From: Fen-1273 sp963748405
GTDB lineage: Bacteria > Bacteroidota > Ignavibacteria > UBA10030 > UBA6906
Length of the DNA stretch: 64,000 nucleotides
Direction: 5' to 3'
Assembly: GCA_963748405.1 (NCBI GenBank)
Contig: CAVVIT010000011.1
Location: forward strand, 558,001-622,000
Below the pieces are notes generated by a model, which searched no databases, was not told the origin of the DNA, and worked only from the letters and a program-made list of their open reading frames with translations. Positions 56,510-64,000 of this stretch are shown here, piece after piece (positions within the stretch are counted from its first letter, which is position 1; every line of letters starts with the position of its first letter). The position numbers and the translations under genes are program-made.

Positions 56510-58384
56510 ATGGACCGTCAATTCCGCGTCGAGATCCCGGACATCGAATACTGGCAGCGCCAGGTGAAATGCCAGTGGGGATGTCCGGTGCAAACGGACG
56601 CCCGCGGGTATGTCATTGCGATCGCCGAGGGAAGGTATCTCGATGCATACCGGATCGCGCGTGCGCCGAACCCCTTCGCGTCCATCTGCGGCCGCGTCTG
56701 CGGTGCGCCCTGCGAGGTCGAATGCCGCCGCGGGAGCATCGACGAGCCGGTCACGATCCGTGCACTGAAGAGATTTGTCACGGAGCAACACGGCGTCGAA
56801 TCGGGTGATCCCGGCTCGACGATCGCGTTCTCCACCGCACGCCGCGACCCGGCGAACCCCAGGGCCGGCGCGAAGGTCGCCGTCATCGGTGCGGGCGTCG
56901 CCGGGTTGACCGCTGCGCACGACCTGGCGCTTCTCGGGTACAGGGTCACGGTGTTCGAACGGGACTCGTTCGCAGGCGGGATGCTCATGACCGGCGTCCC
57001 CGTCTACAGGCTTCCGAGGGACCTCGTCACGATGGAGATCGAGGCGATACTCTCGCTCGGCGTCGAGCTCAGGCTCAACACCGCGGTCGGGACGGACATC
57101 ACCATCCCCGGCATGCGCCGGGACGGGTTCGAGGCGATCCTCATTGCCTCGGGACTCCAGAAAGGGCGCGATCTCAGCATCGAAGGGTCGGGTGCCGAAG
57201 GGGTCATCCACGGCATCGATTTTCTCAAGGCGGTCAATACCGGCAGGCCCGTCCGGATCGGAGAGCGCGTGGTCGTGATCGGCGGGGGGAACGTGGCGTT
57301 CGACGTCGCGCGCTCGGCTGTCCGCCGTCCGGGCCGCTCGGCGGCGGAGGACTTCTACGAAGCGACGGACAGTTCCCGCATGGCGCTCCGCACGGGGGCG
57401 AAGGAAGTCCACCTCGTGTGCCTGGAATCGCGCGAGGAGATGCCGGCGGACGAGATCGAAATCAGGGAAGGGACGGAAGAGGGGGTGACGCTTCACACGT
57501 CGCGGGGGCCGCTCAGGATCGTGACGGAAAACGGCAGGGTCACGGGACTTGCGACGCGGCGCGTGAATTCGGTGTTCGACGCGTCCGGCCGGTTCAATCC
57601 CTCGTTCGACGAGGAGCCGGGGGAGGTCATCCCGGCCGACAGCGTCATGCTCTCCATCGGCCAGAGCGCCGATTTCGGTTTCCTGAAGGATCTGCCGGAG
57701 CTGAAGATGACCCGCGGGCTCGTCGAGATCGATCCCCTGACCAAGCGCACGAACGTTCCCGGCATATTCGCCAGCGGCGACGTTGCGGAAGGGGCGCGCC
57801 TGTTCATCAACGCCGTGGCCTCCGGCCAGCGCGCGGCGGTCTCGATCGACGAGTATCTCCGCAAAGGGACGCTGGCCGAGGAGAGGACGGGGAATTTCAC
57901 GCTCCCGCCGGCCCACGCGATGGTCGAGGGATATCTCCAGTTCGACAGGGTGAACCCTCCCGTGATCGAGCCTCCCGACCGCGTGGAGGGGACGAAGATC
58001 ATCGAGCAGAATTTCGAGGAGCCGGTCGCACGGGAGCAGGGGGATCGCTGCCTGAAGTGCCATATCAACACGATATTCAACGGGGACCTCTGCATCCTGT
58101 GCAACGGGTGCGTCGACGTGTGCCCGACCTACTGCCTCGCACTCGTCCCCCTCACCCGCATCGCGCTGGATCCCCGCCTGGAAGAAATCCTCGTCCGCAG
58201 GTACGGAACCGACATCGCGCGCCTTGCCGCGGAGGAAGGGCCCGCCGCGGTGCGCAGCACCGGATCGGCGATGCTCAAGGACGAAGAGCTGTGCATCCGG
58301 TGCGGGTATTGCGCCAAACGGTGCCCGACGGGCGCCGTCACGATGGAGCATTTCAGCTATCAGCAGCAGTTTGCACTTCACTAA
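56510..58384 (+). CDS. FAD-dependent NAD(P)H oxidoreductase with Fe-S domains, associated with the bc complex
   Basis: A 624-residue cytoplasmic protein. N-terminal GltD-like Fe-S domain (QWGCPVQTD, ICGRVCGAPCEVECRRG); FAD site AVIGAGVAGLTAAHDLALLG; second nucleotide-binding motif VVVIGGGNVAFDVARSA; C-terminal ferredoxin-like cysteines CILCNGCVDVCP and CIRCGYCAKRCP. GltD-type flavoproteins move electrons between NAD(P)H and Fe-S partners. Its place before Rieske and cytochrome b genes suggests that it feeds or drains the quinol complex from the cytoplasm. A CLKCH string near residue 510 is cytoplasmic and more likely an Fe-S ligand site than a heme site. Confidence 0.87.
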   Translation: MDRQFRVEIPDIEYWQRQVKCQWGCPVQTDARGYVIAIAEGRYLDAYRIARAPNPFASICGRVCGAPCEVECRRGSIDEPVTIRALKRFVTEQHGVESGDPGSTIAFSTARRDPANPRAGAKVAVIGAGVAGLTAAHDLALLGYRVTVFERDSFAGGMLMTGVPVYRLPRDLVTMEIEAILSLGVELRLNTAVGTDITIPGMRRDGFEAILIASGLQKGRDLSIEGSGAEGVIHGIDFLKAVNTGRPVRIGERVVVIGGGNVAFDVARSAVRRPGRSAAEDFYEATDSSRMALRTGAKEVHLVCLESREEMPADEIEIREGTEEGVTLHTSRGPLRIVTENGRVTGLATRRVNSVFDASGRFNPSFDEEPGEVIPADSVMLSIGQSADFGFLKDLPELKMTRGLVEIDPLTKRTNVPGIFASGDVAEGARLFINAVASGQRAAVSIDEYLRKGTLAEERTGNFTLPPAHAMVEGYLQFDRVNPPVIEPPDRVEGTKIIEQNFEEPVAREQGDRCLKCHINTIFNGDLCILCNGCVDVCPTYCLALVPLTRIALDPRLEEILVRRYGTDIARLAAEEGPAAVRSTGSAMLKDEELCIRCGYCAKRCPTGAVTMEHFSYQQQFALH

Positions 58385-58403
58385 AGCCGGGAAGGAAAGC
58401 GTC

Positions 58404-58547
58404 ATGATGATTTCCGTGTACTTCCTCATTTTCCTCAGCATCGGGCTCGGCGTCCTGTTCGCGCTCGGATTCGTCTGGGCCGCGAAAACGAACCAGTTCA
58501 AGGACATCGAAGAGCCGAAGTACCGCATGCTTCGTGAAGAAGACTAG
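58404..58547 (+). CDS. ccoS: CcoS-like cbb3 oxidase assembly protein
   Basis: A 47-residue protein: one membrane helix (VYFLIFLSIGLGVLFALGFVWA) followed by TNQFKDIEEPKYRMLREED. This matches CcoS, where a W-A-x-x-x-x-Q-F-x-D-x-E-x-P tail follows the helix. CcoS helps insert cofactors into CcoN. It lies between the flavoprotein and Rieske genes in the same operon whose last visible gene is ccoN. Start ATG 58404 or 58407. Confidence 0.85.
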   Translation: MMISVYFLIFLSIGLGVLFALGFVWAAKTNQFKDIEEPKYRMLREED

Positions 58548-58571
58548 CGCAACGACACAGGGAGCACAGGT

Positions 58572-59048
58572 GTGAAAAAGACAAACGTCCGCATGCAGCA
58601 GCCCGAGATGGACAGGAGGACATTCCTGACGGCCCTCGGTCTGGGAGGAGTGGGGTTTTCCGCACTTATCGCCGCGGTGGGGAATCTTCTCTATCTCAAG
58701 CCCGCCGTCGATTACGGCCCGCCGAGCGTCATCCGGGCCGGGCGTCCCGCTGAATACAAGGAAGGGATCAAAGAGGTCCTGGAGGATCAGCGTGTCGTCA
58801 TCGTCCGCGACAAAAAGGGGTTTGCCGCCATCTCCATCACGTGCACCCACCTGGGATGCACGGTCCGGACATCCGATGCCGGGTACGAATGCCCCTGTCA
58901 CGGCAGCCAGTACGACAACGACGGATATGTGACGGGCGGTCCCGCCCCGCGGCCGCTCGACTGGTACCAGGTCAGTATAGCACCGAACGGCGAACTGGAG
59001 ATCGATAAGTCGGTCAAGGTTCCGCCGGGCACGTTCTTCAAAGCATGA
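58572..59048 (+). CDS. Rieske iron-sulfur protein
   Basis: A 158-residue protein. N-terminal twin-arginine-like anchor (MDRRTFLTALGLGGVGFSAL) and Rieske domain with both cluster motifs, CTHLGC and CPCHGS, followed by GGPAPRPLDWYQV. It takes electrons from quinol at the Qo site of cytochrome b and passes them to a cytochrome c. GTG start at 58572. Confidence 0.93.
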   Translation: MKKTNVRMQQPEMDRRTFLTALGLGGVGFSALIAAVGNLLYLKPAVDYGPPSVIRAGRPAEYKEGIKEVLEDQRVVIVRDKKGFAAISITCTHLGCTVRTSDAGYECPCHGSQYDNDGYVTGGPAPRPLDWYQVSIAPNGELEIDKSVKVPPGTFFKA

Positions 59049-59075
59049 CGCACCGAACGCCATTTCAGGACCCCC

Positions 59076-59867
59076 ATGAATACACCGACTGATACCCCCC
59101 GGCCCGCGCCGCCGGCCCGGAAGGGATTTGCACAATTCGGAAACAACCTCTACCGCTCGCTCTTCCGCTACGGCAGGGTTCCCCGGGATGCCGAAGGGCA
59201 ATCATACGCCGTGTTCAACAACCTGTTCCTTCATATCCATCCCGTCAAGGTCTCGCGCCACTCGCTCCGGTTCAGCTACACGCTCGGTCTCGGCGTCATT
59301 GCCACGGCCCTCTTCCTCGTTCTGACGTTCACGGGGGTCTGGCTGATGTTCTATTACTTCCCCTCCGCCACCGAAGCGTACAACCGGATGCTCGATCTCC
59401 GTTCGGCGGTCGATTTCGGGTTCGTCCTCCGGAACGTGCACAAGTGGGGGGCCGAGCTCATGGTTCTCGTCGTCATCCTCCACATGGCAAGGGTGTTTTT
59501 CACAGGGGCCTACAAGCCCCCCCGGGAATTCAATTGGCTCATCGGCATCGTGCTTCTGCTGCTGACGCTGGGCCTGTCGTTCACGGGGTACCTGCTTCCA
59601 TGGGACCAGCTCGCGTTCTGGGCGATCACCGTCGGGACGTCGATCGCGGGGTATGCGCCGGTCCTCGGCCCGCCGATGCGCAAGTTCCTCCTCGGGGGGG
59701 ACGTGGTGGGACAGGAAGCCCTGGTCCGGTTTTACGTTCTTCACGTCGTGATCCTTCCCGGGCTGCTCTCGATATTCCTCGCCGTCCATTTCTGGAGGAT
59801 CCGCAAGGACGGCGGACTTTCGCATCCGAACGACAATGATCCCCCCTCAGGCGGAGGTGGACAATGA
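59076..59867 (+). CDS. Cytochrome b, N-terminal part (b6-like)
   Basis: A 263-residue membrane protein with four helices and the four heme-ligand histidines: RNVHKWG and ILHMARV on helix B, FYVLHVV and LAVHFWR on helix D. GYLLPWDQLAFWAITVG is the Qo-site helix sequence of cytochrome b. With the next gene it forms a split, b6f-type cytochrome b. It overlaps the next gene by 4 bases. Confidence 0.93.
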   Translation: MNTPTDTPRPAPPARKGFAQFGNNLYRSLFRYGRVPRDAEGQSYAVFNNLFLHIHPVKVSRHSLRFSYTLGLGVIATALFLVLTFTGVWLMFYYFPSATEAYNRMLDLRSAVDFGFVLRNVHKWGAELMVLVVILHMARVFFTGAYKPPREFNWLIGIVLLLLTLGLSFTGYLLPWDQLAFWAITVGTSIAGYAPVLGPPMRKFLLGGDVVGQEALVRFYVLHVVILPGLLSIFLAVHFWRIRKDGGLSHPNDNDPPSGGGGQ

Positions 59868-60388
59868 ACGAAGTCAACACGAAACACGTCTATCCGGAAG
59901 ACCCTTCCAAAACCTACGGGCTGATGGAGCTCGTCAGGGGGACGAAACCGACCGTGGGTCTTCCGCCGGAGGACATGGTGTTCACGTGGCCTCATCTCCT
60001 GGTGCGCGAGCTGACGGTCTTCGTCGTCGTCGTGGCGGTTCTCCTCGTCCTGGCGTTCCTGTTCAACGCGCCTCTTGAAGAGATCGCCAACCCGAACCAC
60101 CCGCCGAACCCGGCCAAGGCTCCCTGGTACTTCCTGGGTCTGCAGGAGCTCGTGAGCTACTCGGCGGTGATCGGCGGCGTGATGATCCCCACGCTCATCG
60201 TCCTGGGGCTCGCCGTCGTCCCGTTCATCGACAGGAAGAAAGCGGGGATCGGCGTCTGGTTTGCGAAGGAGCGGTCGCTCGCCAACGGGCTGTTCCTGAC
60301 GTTCCTCATCGTCATGCTTGTGCTCATCATCGTCGGGATGTACTTCCGCGGACCCAACTGGGGCTTCGTGGTCCCCTGGGAGTCCTAA
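59864..60388 (+). CDS. Cytochrome b C-terminal part (subunit IV-like)
   Basis: A 174-residue membrane protein with three helices. PPNPAKAPWYFLGLQEL contains the Qo loop; the usual PEWY is replaced by PWYF as in subunit IV of b6f-like complexes. Coupled to the cytochrome b6-like gene by ATGA overlap. The last residues (GPNWGFVVPWES) face the periplasm. Confidence 0.92.
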   Translation: MNEVNTKHVYPEDPSKTYGLMELVRGTKPTVGLPPEDMVFTWPHLLVRELTVFVVVVAVLLVLAFLFNAPLEEIANPNHPPNPAKAPWYFLGLQELVSYSAVIGGVMIPTLIVLGLAVVPFIDRKKAGIGVWFAKERSLANGLFLTFLIVMLVLIIVGMYFRGPNWGFVVPWES

Positions 60389-60411
60389 ACAAAGAGCATT
60401 ACGGAGTCACC

Positions 60412-61530
60412 ATGCACATCAGCCTTTCCATGAAAATCGCCCTCATCGTCGGGGTGGTGCTCCTCCTCCTGGGGAACGGGTTCATCATTTACAAGAACTT
60501 CGACACGGAGTGGCGCCGGTACCAGAAGGAGTACCTGGCGATGGTCTATGAGAAGACCACCGATCCTGCGATGAAGGAGATCATCGCCGCCCGCTCCCCC
60601 CGGATCGAGCAGCTCGTCGTCACCGGGTTCGGCAAAGAGCGCGTGGACAGGTGCATCACCTGCCACATGGGGATCGACGACGCGCGGTTCGCCGACGCTC
60701 CGCAGCCGTTCCGCACGCACCCGAAGATGCCCGGGAACCATCCCTACCGGGCATTCGGATGCACGACGTGCCACGCGGGGAACGGCCGGGGGCTGTCGGT
60801 CATCGACGGGCACGGCACGGGAAAGTACTGGACGGAGCCGCTGCTGAAGGGGGTGCACATCGAGATCGGCTGCGCGAAATGCCATCCCTCCCCCTACCTT
60901 CCGGAGACCCCCGTCATACGAAGAGGGGCGGCGCTCTTTCACGCCACCGGCTGTTACGGATGCCACCGCATCGAAGGGGTCTCGAACGGGAAGCTGGGTC
61001 CTGAGTTGACGCGCGTCGGGGCGAAGTGGCCGATCGAATACATCCGTGAATCGATCGTCACCCCGAAGGCGAATTCACCGCTCACGATCATGCCCACGTT
61101 CAGTCTGGCAGAAGACGACATCGTGGCGCTCACCGTGTATCTCAAGAGCCAGACGGGGGAGAACCTGGTCCGCGGCCCCGTGACGCAGTACGACAGCCTG
61201 AAGGACTGGAAAGCAAGGAAACCGCCCGAGGTCCCCGTGACCGTCGAGGCGGGGGCGAAGCTCTTCCGCGACATGGCCTGCAATGCCTGCCACACGATCA
61301 ACGGCGTCGGCGGAAAGATCGGGCCCGACCTGAGCGTGTACGGGCTGCAGCGGACGAAGGAATACATGATCCAGCACCACATCAATCCCCGCTCTCTGAT
61401 CGGCGGGTCGATCATGCCCGACTTCGACTACTCGCCGTCCGAGCTGGAGGCGCTCGCCCTGTACCTGTCCTCCCTCAAAACGCTGAGCGTGGACAACGCC
61501 GTCGTATACGCCCCGGTGCAGCATCCGTGA
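60412..61530 (+). CDS. Pentaheme membrane-anchored cytochrome c
   Basis: A 372-residue protein with an N-terminal helix (MKIALIVGVVLLLLGNGFII) and five CxxCH sites: CITCH, CTTCH, CAKCH, CYGCH and CNACH. The first three form a multiheme module; the last two belong to class-I cytochrome c domains (FHATGCYGCHRIEGV, FRDMACNACHTINGVGG). It takes the place of cytochrome f/c1 in this complex and can pass electrons on to the oxidase. Overlaps the next gene as GTGA. Confidence 0.92.
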   Translation: MHISLSMKIALIVGVVLLLLGNGFIIYKNFDTEWRRYQKEYLAMVYEKTTDPAMKEIIAARSPRIEQLVVTGFGKERVDRCITCHMGIDDARFADAPQPFRTHPKMPGNHPYRAFGCTTCHAGNGRGLSVIDGHGTGKYWTEPLLKGVHIEIGCAKCHPSPYLPETPVIRRGAALFHATGCYGCHRIEGVSNGKLGPELTRVGAKWPIEYIRESIVTPKANSPLTIMPTFSLAEDDIVALTVYLKSQTGENLVRGPVTQYDSLKDWKARKPPEVPVTVEAGAKLFRDMACNACHTINGVGGKIGPDLSVYGLQRTKEYMIQHHINPRSLIGGSIMPDFDYSPSELEALALYLSSLKTLSVDNAVVYAPVQHP

Positions 61531-62243
61531 TCGAATACGGCCTCATATTCCTGACGGGCGCTCTCGCGAGCCTCCACTGTATCGGGATGTGCGGGGCCGT
61601 CGTTCTTGCCTATTCGACGCAGGTGCCGTCCGGGACCCCGTCCCGGCGGAGCCGCATCGCGGCGGAGATCCTCAGGCACGGAACATACAACGGCGGGCGG
61701 ATCATGTCGTACGCCGCTCTGGGGGCGCTGCTGAGTGCCGCGGGACTCCGCCTCGTCTGGGTGAAGAACGCGGGTGACTACATCTCGGTGGCCGCCGGTG
61801 CCGTGATGGTGGTGGCGGGACTGGCGATGCTCGGTGTTCTCAGGATCCCTGCGCGCATTGCGCTCGGCGGAGGAGCAGTGACACGGCTGCACGCGGGGCT
61901 CCTCCGCGGCTCGTCACCGGCCCGCACGCTCGCGCTCGGTGTGCTGACCCCCCTTCTTCCGTGCGGGATGCTGTACGGGATGCTCGCAAAAGCGGCGGCC
62001 TCCGCGACCGTGGGCGGGGGAGCTCTCACGATGGCGGTGTTCGCGCTCGGCATGACGCCCTCCCTGAGCGCGCTCGGGGGATTCTCGTCCCTCTTCTCGG
62101 CGCGGATGCGCAGGGGGGCGGAGCGCCTTGCCGCGGCGTCGATACTCCTGATGGGAATTGTCCTCCTCCTGCGCGGCCTGCACATCCCCTTCCTGGGCCT
62201 GGTGGAGCCGCAGGGAGCCGCCTGCTGCAGTCCGGCGGCGTGA
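61527..62243 (+). CDS. TauE/SafE-type membrane protein (CcoH-region type)
   Basis: A 238-residue membrane protein with about six helices. Signature LASLHCIGMCGAVVLAY near residue 15 and LTPLLPCGMLYGMLAKAAA. This sulfite-exporter-TauE-like group is usually found in cbb3 oxidase operons and is linked to copper or oxidase maturation; sulfite export is a second possibility given the nearby thiosulfate genes. Ends with AACCSPAA, a Cys pair that could bind metal. GTG start overlapping the upstream stop. Confidence 0.87.
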   Translation: MIEYGLIFLTGALASLHCIGMCGAVVLAYSTQVPSGTPSRRSRIAAEILRHGTYNGGRIMSYAALGALLSAAGLRLVWVKNAGDYISVAAGAVMVVAGLAMLGVLRIPARIALGGGAVTRLHAGLLRGSSPARTLALGVLTPLLPCGMLYGMLAKAAASATVGGGALTMAVFALGMTPSLSALGGFSSLFSARMRRGAERLAAASILLMGIVLLLRGLHIPFLGLVEPQGAACCSPAA

Positions 62244-62305
62244 GGATTCCCCCGGGGAAGAGGACCAATGTGAACGACATGTCAACAGCGACAGGGAGCA
62301 GACGA

Positions 62306-63118
62306 ATGACCCGATTGCAGAAGTGGTTCCGGTACGCAGCCCCGCTCGGAGCGCTCGCGCTTGTGCTCGCCGTCCGGGGAAGCAGGCTCGAGGCGGGAGA
62401 CAACGCCGCACCCGCGGCACCCCCGTCGACGCCGGAGTCGATCCAGGCCGGCGAGGTCGTGTTCTTCGAATACTGCGCGGGATGTCACGGCAGGCGGGCG
62501 GACGGACGGGGACCGGAGTCGCTTAACCTCGATCCGAGACCCCAGAATCTCCGGAACGCGCAGTTCGTGAAACACCTGTCGGATGAGAGGATCTTCACCT
62601 CGATAAGCGGAGGCGTCCGCGGGACGGCGATGCCGGCGTGGGAGCTCAACCTCTCGATCGAACGGCGCTGGAACGTCATCCACTACATCAGGTCGCTGAC
62701 GGCCGACGACACGATCACGGTCCCGAACGGCATCGCCCGCCAGGCGGTCGACCCGGGAACGAAGAACCCGCTTCCCGTCGATGAGAAGTCCGCCGCCGCA
62801 GGCCGCAGGGTGTTCCTCAATTACTGCGCAAGCTGCCACGGGCAGAAAGCGGACGGCCGGGGGATCCTTGCCCCCAACCTGGTCCCGGCGCCGAGAAACC
62901 TCGTTGCGATCACCTCCTGGGGGGAAAAGCCGTTCATCGAGTATCTGTCGGACGCCCGGGTGTATGATTCGATCACCAACGGGGTGCCCGGCACGTCGAT
63001 GCAGCCATGGATCGGCGTTCTCGGCGACCTCGAGCGGTGGCAGGCGATCAGCTTCCTGCGGTTCGAGGGGAACAGGGAAAAGGAGGCGCGCGCGGGGGGG
63101 GAAAACGGGACACGGTAA
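62306..63118 (+). CDS. Diheme cytochrome c
   Basis: A 270-residue exported protein with signal peptide (~1-30) and two class-I cytochrome c domains with CAGCH (VFFEYCAGCHGRRADGRG) and CASCH (VFLNYCASCHGQKADGRG). The two halves are clearly duplicated. Probably a soluble or anchored electron carrier between the bc-like complex and the cbb3 oxidase. ATG 62306 with GGGAG; in-frame starts at 62270 (GTG) and 62279 (ATG) are possible. Confidence 0.88.
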   Translation: MTRLQKWFRYAAPLGALALVLAVRGSRLEAGDNAAPAAPPSTPESIQAGEVVFFEYCAGCHGRRADGRGPESLNLDPRPQNLRNAQFVKHLSDERIFTSISGGVRGTAMPAWELNLSIERRWNVIHYIRSLTADDTITVPNGIARQAVDPGTKNPLPVDEKSAAAGRRVFLNYCASCHGQKADGRGILAPNLVPAPRNLVAITSWGEKPFIEYLSDARVYDSITNGVPGTSMQPWIGVLGDLERWQAISFLRFEGNREKEARAGGENGTR

Positions 63119-63186
63119 TTCGCATCATGCTGCAGATCCACTAACCCACACACAACACTGTCCGCCTGACAACGAAAGGGCTTCGT

Positions 63187-64000
63187 ATGAGTAATGCCAG
63201 CGTCGTCCACGAGGACACGAGCGCCCGGTGGTTCATCTACACGTCCGTGACGTTCTTTCTCGTGACAATACTGATCGGCCTCCTGATGGCCACACGGTTC
63301 GTGTTCCCTGAATTTCTCGGGGGGATCGCCGCGATAAGCACCGGGCGCGTCCGCCCGATCCACACGAACGGCGTTCTCTTCGGCTGGCTGCTCGCAGCGA
63401 ACATGGGGCTGGCCTATTTCGTGGTTCCCCGGCTCTGCGGAACGAAGCTCTACAGCGAAAAACTCGGGCTCGCCACGCTCGGACTCTGGATCGTCATCAT
63501 CCTGGGCGCCGTCGTGACGCTTGCCTCGGGGGACACGCAGGCGAAGGAGTACCTGGAGCTCAACACGACGTTGGACATCCTCGTGACGATCGCCTGGGTG
63601 ATGTTTTCCGTCAACATGTTTGTGACGATCGCAAAGCGCTCGAAGGAGCGTGAGCAGATGTACGTGAGCCTCTGGTACCTCATGGGCACGCTGATCTGGA
63701 CCGCCGTTCTCTGGATCGTGGGGAACCTTCCGGTCTATTCGGGGGTGAATGACGCGAACGTCAACTGGTGGTTCGGGCACAACGCCGTCGGCCTGATCTT
63801 TACCCCGATGGGACTCGCGATGGCCTACTATTACATACCGAAATCGACGGGGAACCCGCTCTACAGCCACAAGCTCTCCATCATCGGGTTCTGGACGATC
63901 GCGTTCCTGTACATCTGGAATGGCGCCCATCACATCCTCTTCGGCCCGATCCCGACCTGGCTGCAGACCGTCGCGATCCTCTTCAGCGTCTCGCTCCTGA
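63187..64000 (+). CDS. ccoN: cbb3-type cytochrome c oxidase subunit I (CcoN), cut by window end
   Basis: The first 271 codons of a heme-copper oxidase subunit I. Heme-ligand His in RPIHTNGVLFGWLLAANMG; NWWFGHNAVGLIFTPMGLAMAYYYIPK with the first Cu-B His; and WNGAHHILFGPIPTW with the paired Cu-B histidines. These are CcoN-type rather than aa3-type sequences. It reduces oxygen to water with high affinity and pumps protons. Start ATG 63187 with GAAAGGG and a CA-rich leader. The gene continues beyond base 64000; ccoO/ccoP are expected next. Confidence 0.95.
   Translation, partial: MSNASVVHEDTSARWFIYTSVTFFLVTILIGLLMATRFVFPEFLGGIAAISTGRVRPIHTNGVLFGWLLAANMGLAYFVVPRLCGTKLYSEKLGLATLGLWIVIILGAVVTLASGDTQAKEYLELNTTLDILVTIAWVMFSVNMFVTIAKRSKEREQMYVSLWYLMGTLIWTAVLWIVGNLPVYSGVNDANVNWWFGHNAVGLIFTPMGLAMAYYYIPKSTGNPLYSHKLSIIGFWTIAFLYIWNGAHHILFGPIPTWLQTVAILFSVSLL

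Noticed and set aside
58050..58064. CxxCH heme-like string (CLKCH) in the flavoprotein
   Set aside because: The protein has no export signal and the surrounding cysteines fit Fe-S binding, so heme attachment is unlikely.
1..64000. tRNA, rRNA, integrase, transposase or phage genes
   Set aside because: None recognised on either strand after reading all regions between genes; small structured RNAs other than the leader at 12.9 kb could still be missed by eye.

Overview
The window comes from a high-GC bacterium of the FCB group, most likely the Ignavibacteria/Chlorobi/Bacteroidota side. The evidence: five secreted proteins end in type IX secretion (T9SS) sorting domains with a YPNPFNP-type motif; there is an S46 dipeptidyl-peptidase-type enzyme, a TonB protein, a GlmU-like nucleotidyltransferase of the alternative bacterial type, an HTH_34/DUF4173 regulatory locus, and a b6f-like complex plus cbb3 oxidase operon. 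Placement is inferred from gene content; no rRNA or ribosomal protein gene is present. Several promoters read well as TTGNNN, 17 bp, TATATT-like. No tRNA, rRNA, CRISPR array, transposase or prophage was seen.

Layout. 1-1.7 kb: start of a two-component-type propeller sensor and an ECF sigma/anti-sigma pair. 1.7-9.5 kb: exported beta-propeller/cupredoxin, a zinc-type CDF transporter, and a minus-strand run with TPR protein, NhaA, an unusual Tyr/Trp/Gly-rich exported protein, a coiled-coil protein and a glyoxalase-fold protein. 9.5-13.2 kb: two T9SS cargo proteins (one a GH3 glycosidase); the second has a 5' leader with an intrinsic terminator that looks like an attenuator. 13.2-18 kb: DUF2339 membrane protein, nagB and a GlmU-like gene. 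18-23 kb: an Rrf2 regulator with its operator, a NapH-like ferredoxin membrane protein, a methyltransferase, small exported proteins, a DCC protein and ada. 23-27 kb: ECF sigma, anti-sigma fused to HEAT-like repeats, and two DUF4097 beta-solenoid proteins. 27-31 kb: enolase-superfamily enzyme, an XRE-receiver fusion, DUF6249 protein and a third sigma/anti-sigma pair beside an 83-bp imperfect palindrome. 31-41.7 kb: T9SS 5'-nucleotidase, TrpB2, cytochrome c, tonB, DUF4173 protein, HTH_34 regulator with two matching operators, and the S46 peptidase. 41.7-50.7 kb: T9SS propeller protein, stand-alone DsbD N-domain, TPR-thioredoxin protein, lipoprotein, O-methyltransferase and another T9SS protein.

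50.7-64 kb is the most coherent functional block. It has a pair of YeeE/YedE sulfur transporters with a catalytically degenerate HAD protein, a Tat-exported protein ending in CxxC, a TsdA-like thiosulfate dehydrogenase and a rhodanese/metallo-beta-lactamase protein. An Rrf2 Fe-S regulator follows, leading a respiratory operon: FAD/Fe-S oxidoreductase, CcoS, Rieske protein, split cytochrome b, pentaheme cytochrome, TauE/SafE-type protein, diheme cytochrome and CcoN, which is cut by the window end. I infer that thiosulfate or sulfane-sulfur electrons can enter a bc/cbb3 chain here.

Integrated view: the cell invests in surface and secreted proteins (T9SS cargo, glycosidase, peptidase, nucleotidase), envelope-stress style control (three ECF/anti-sigma pairs) and a microaerobic respiratory chain controlled by Fe-S Rrf2 regulators.
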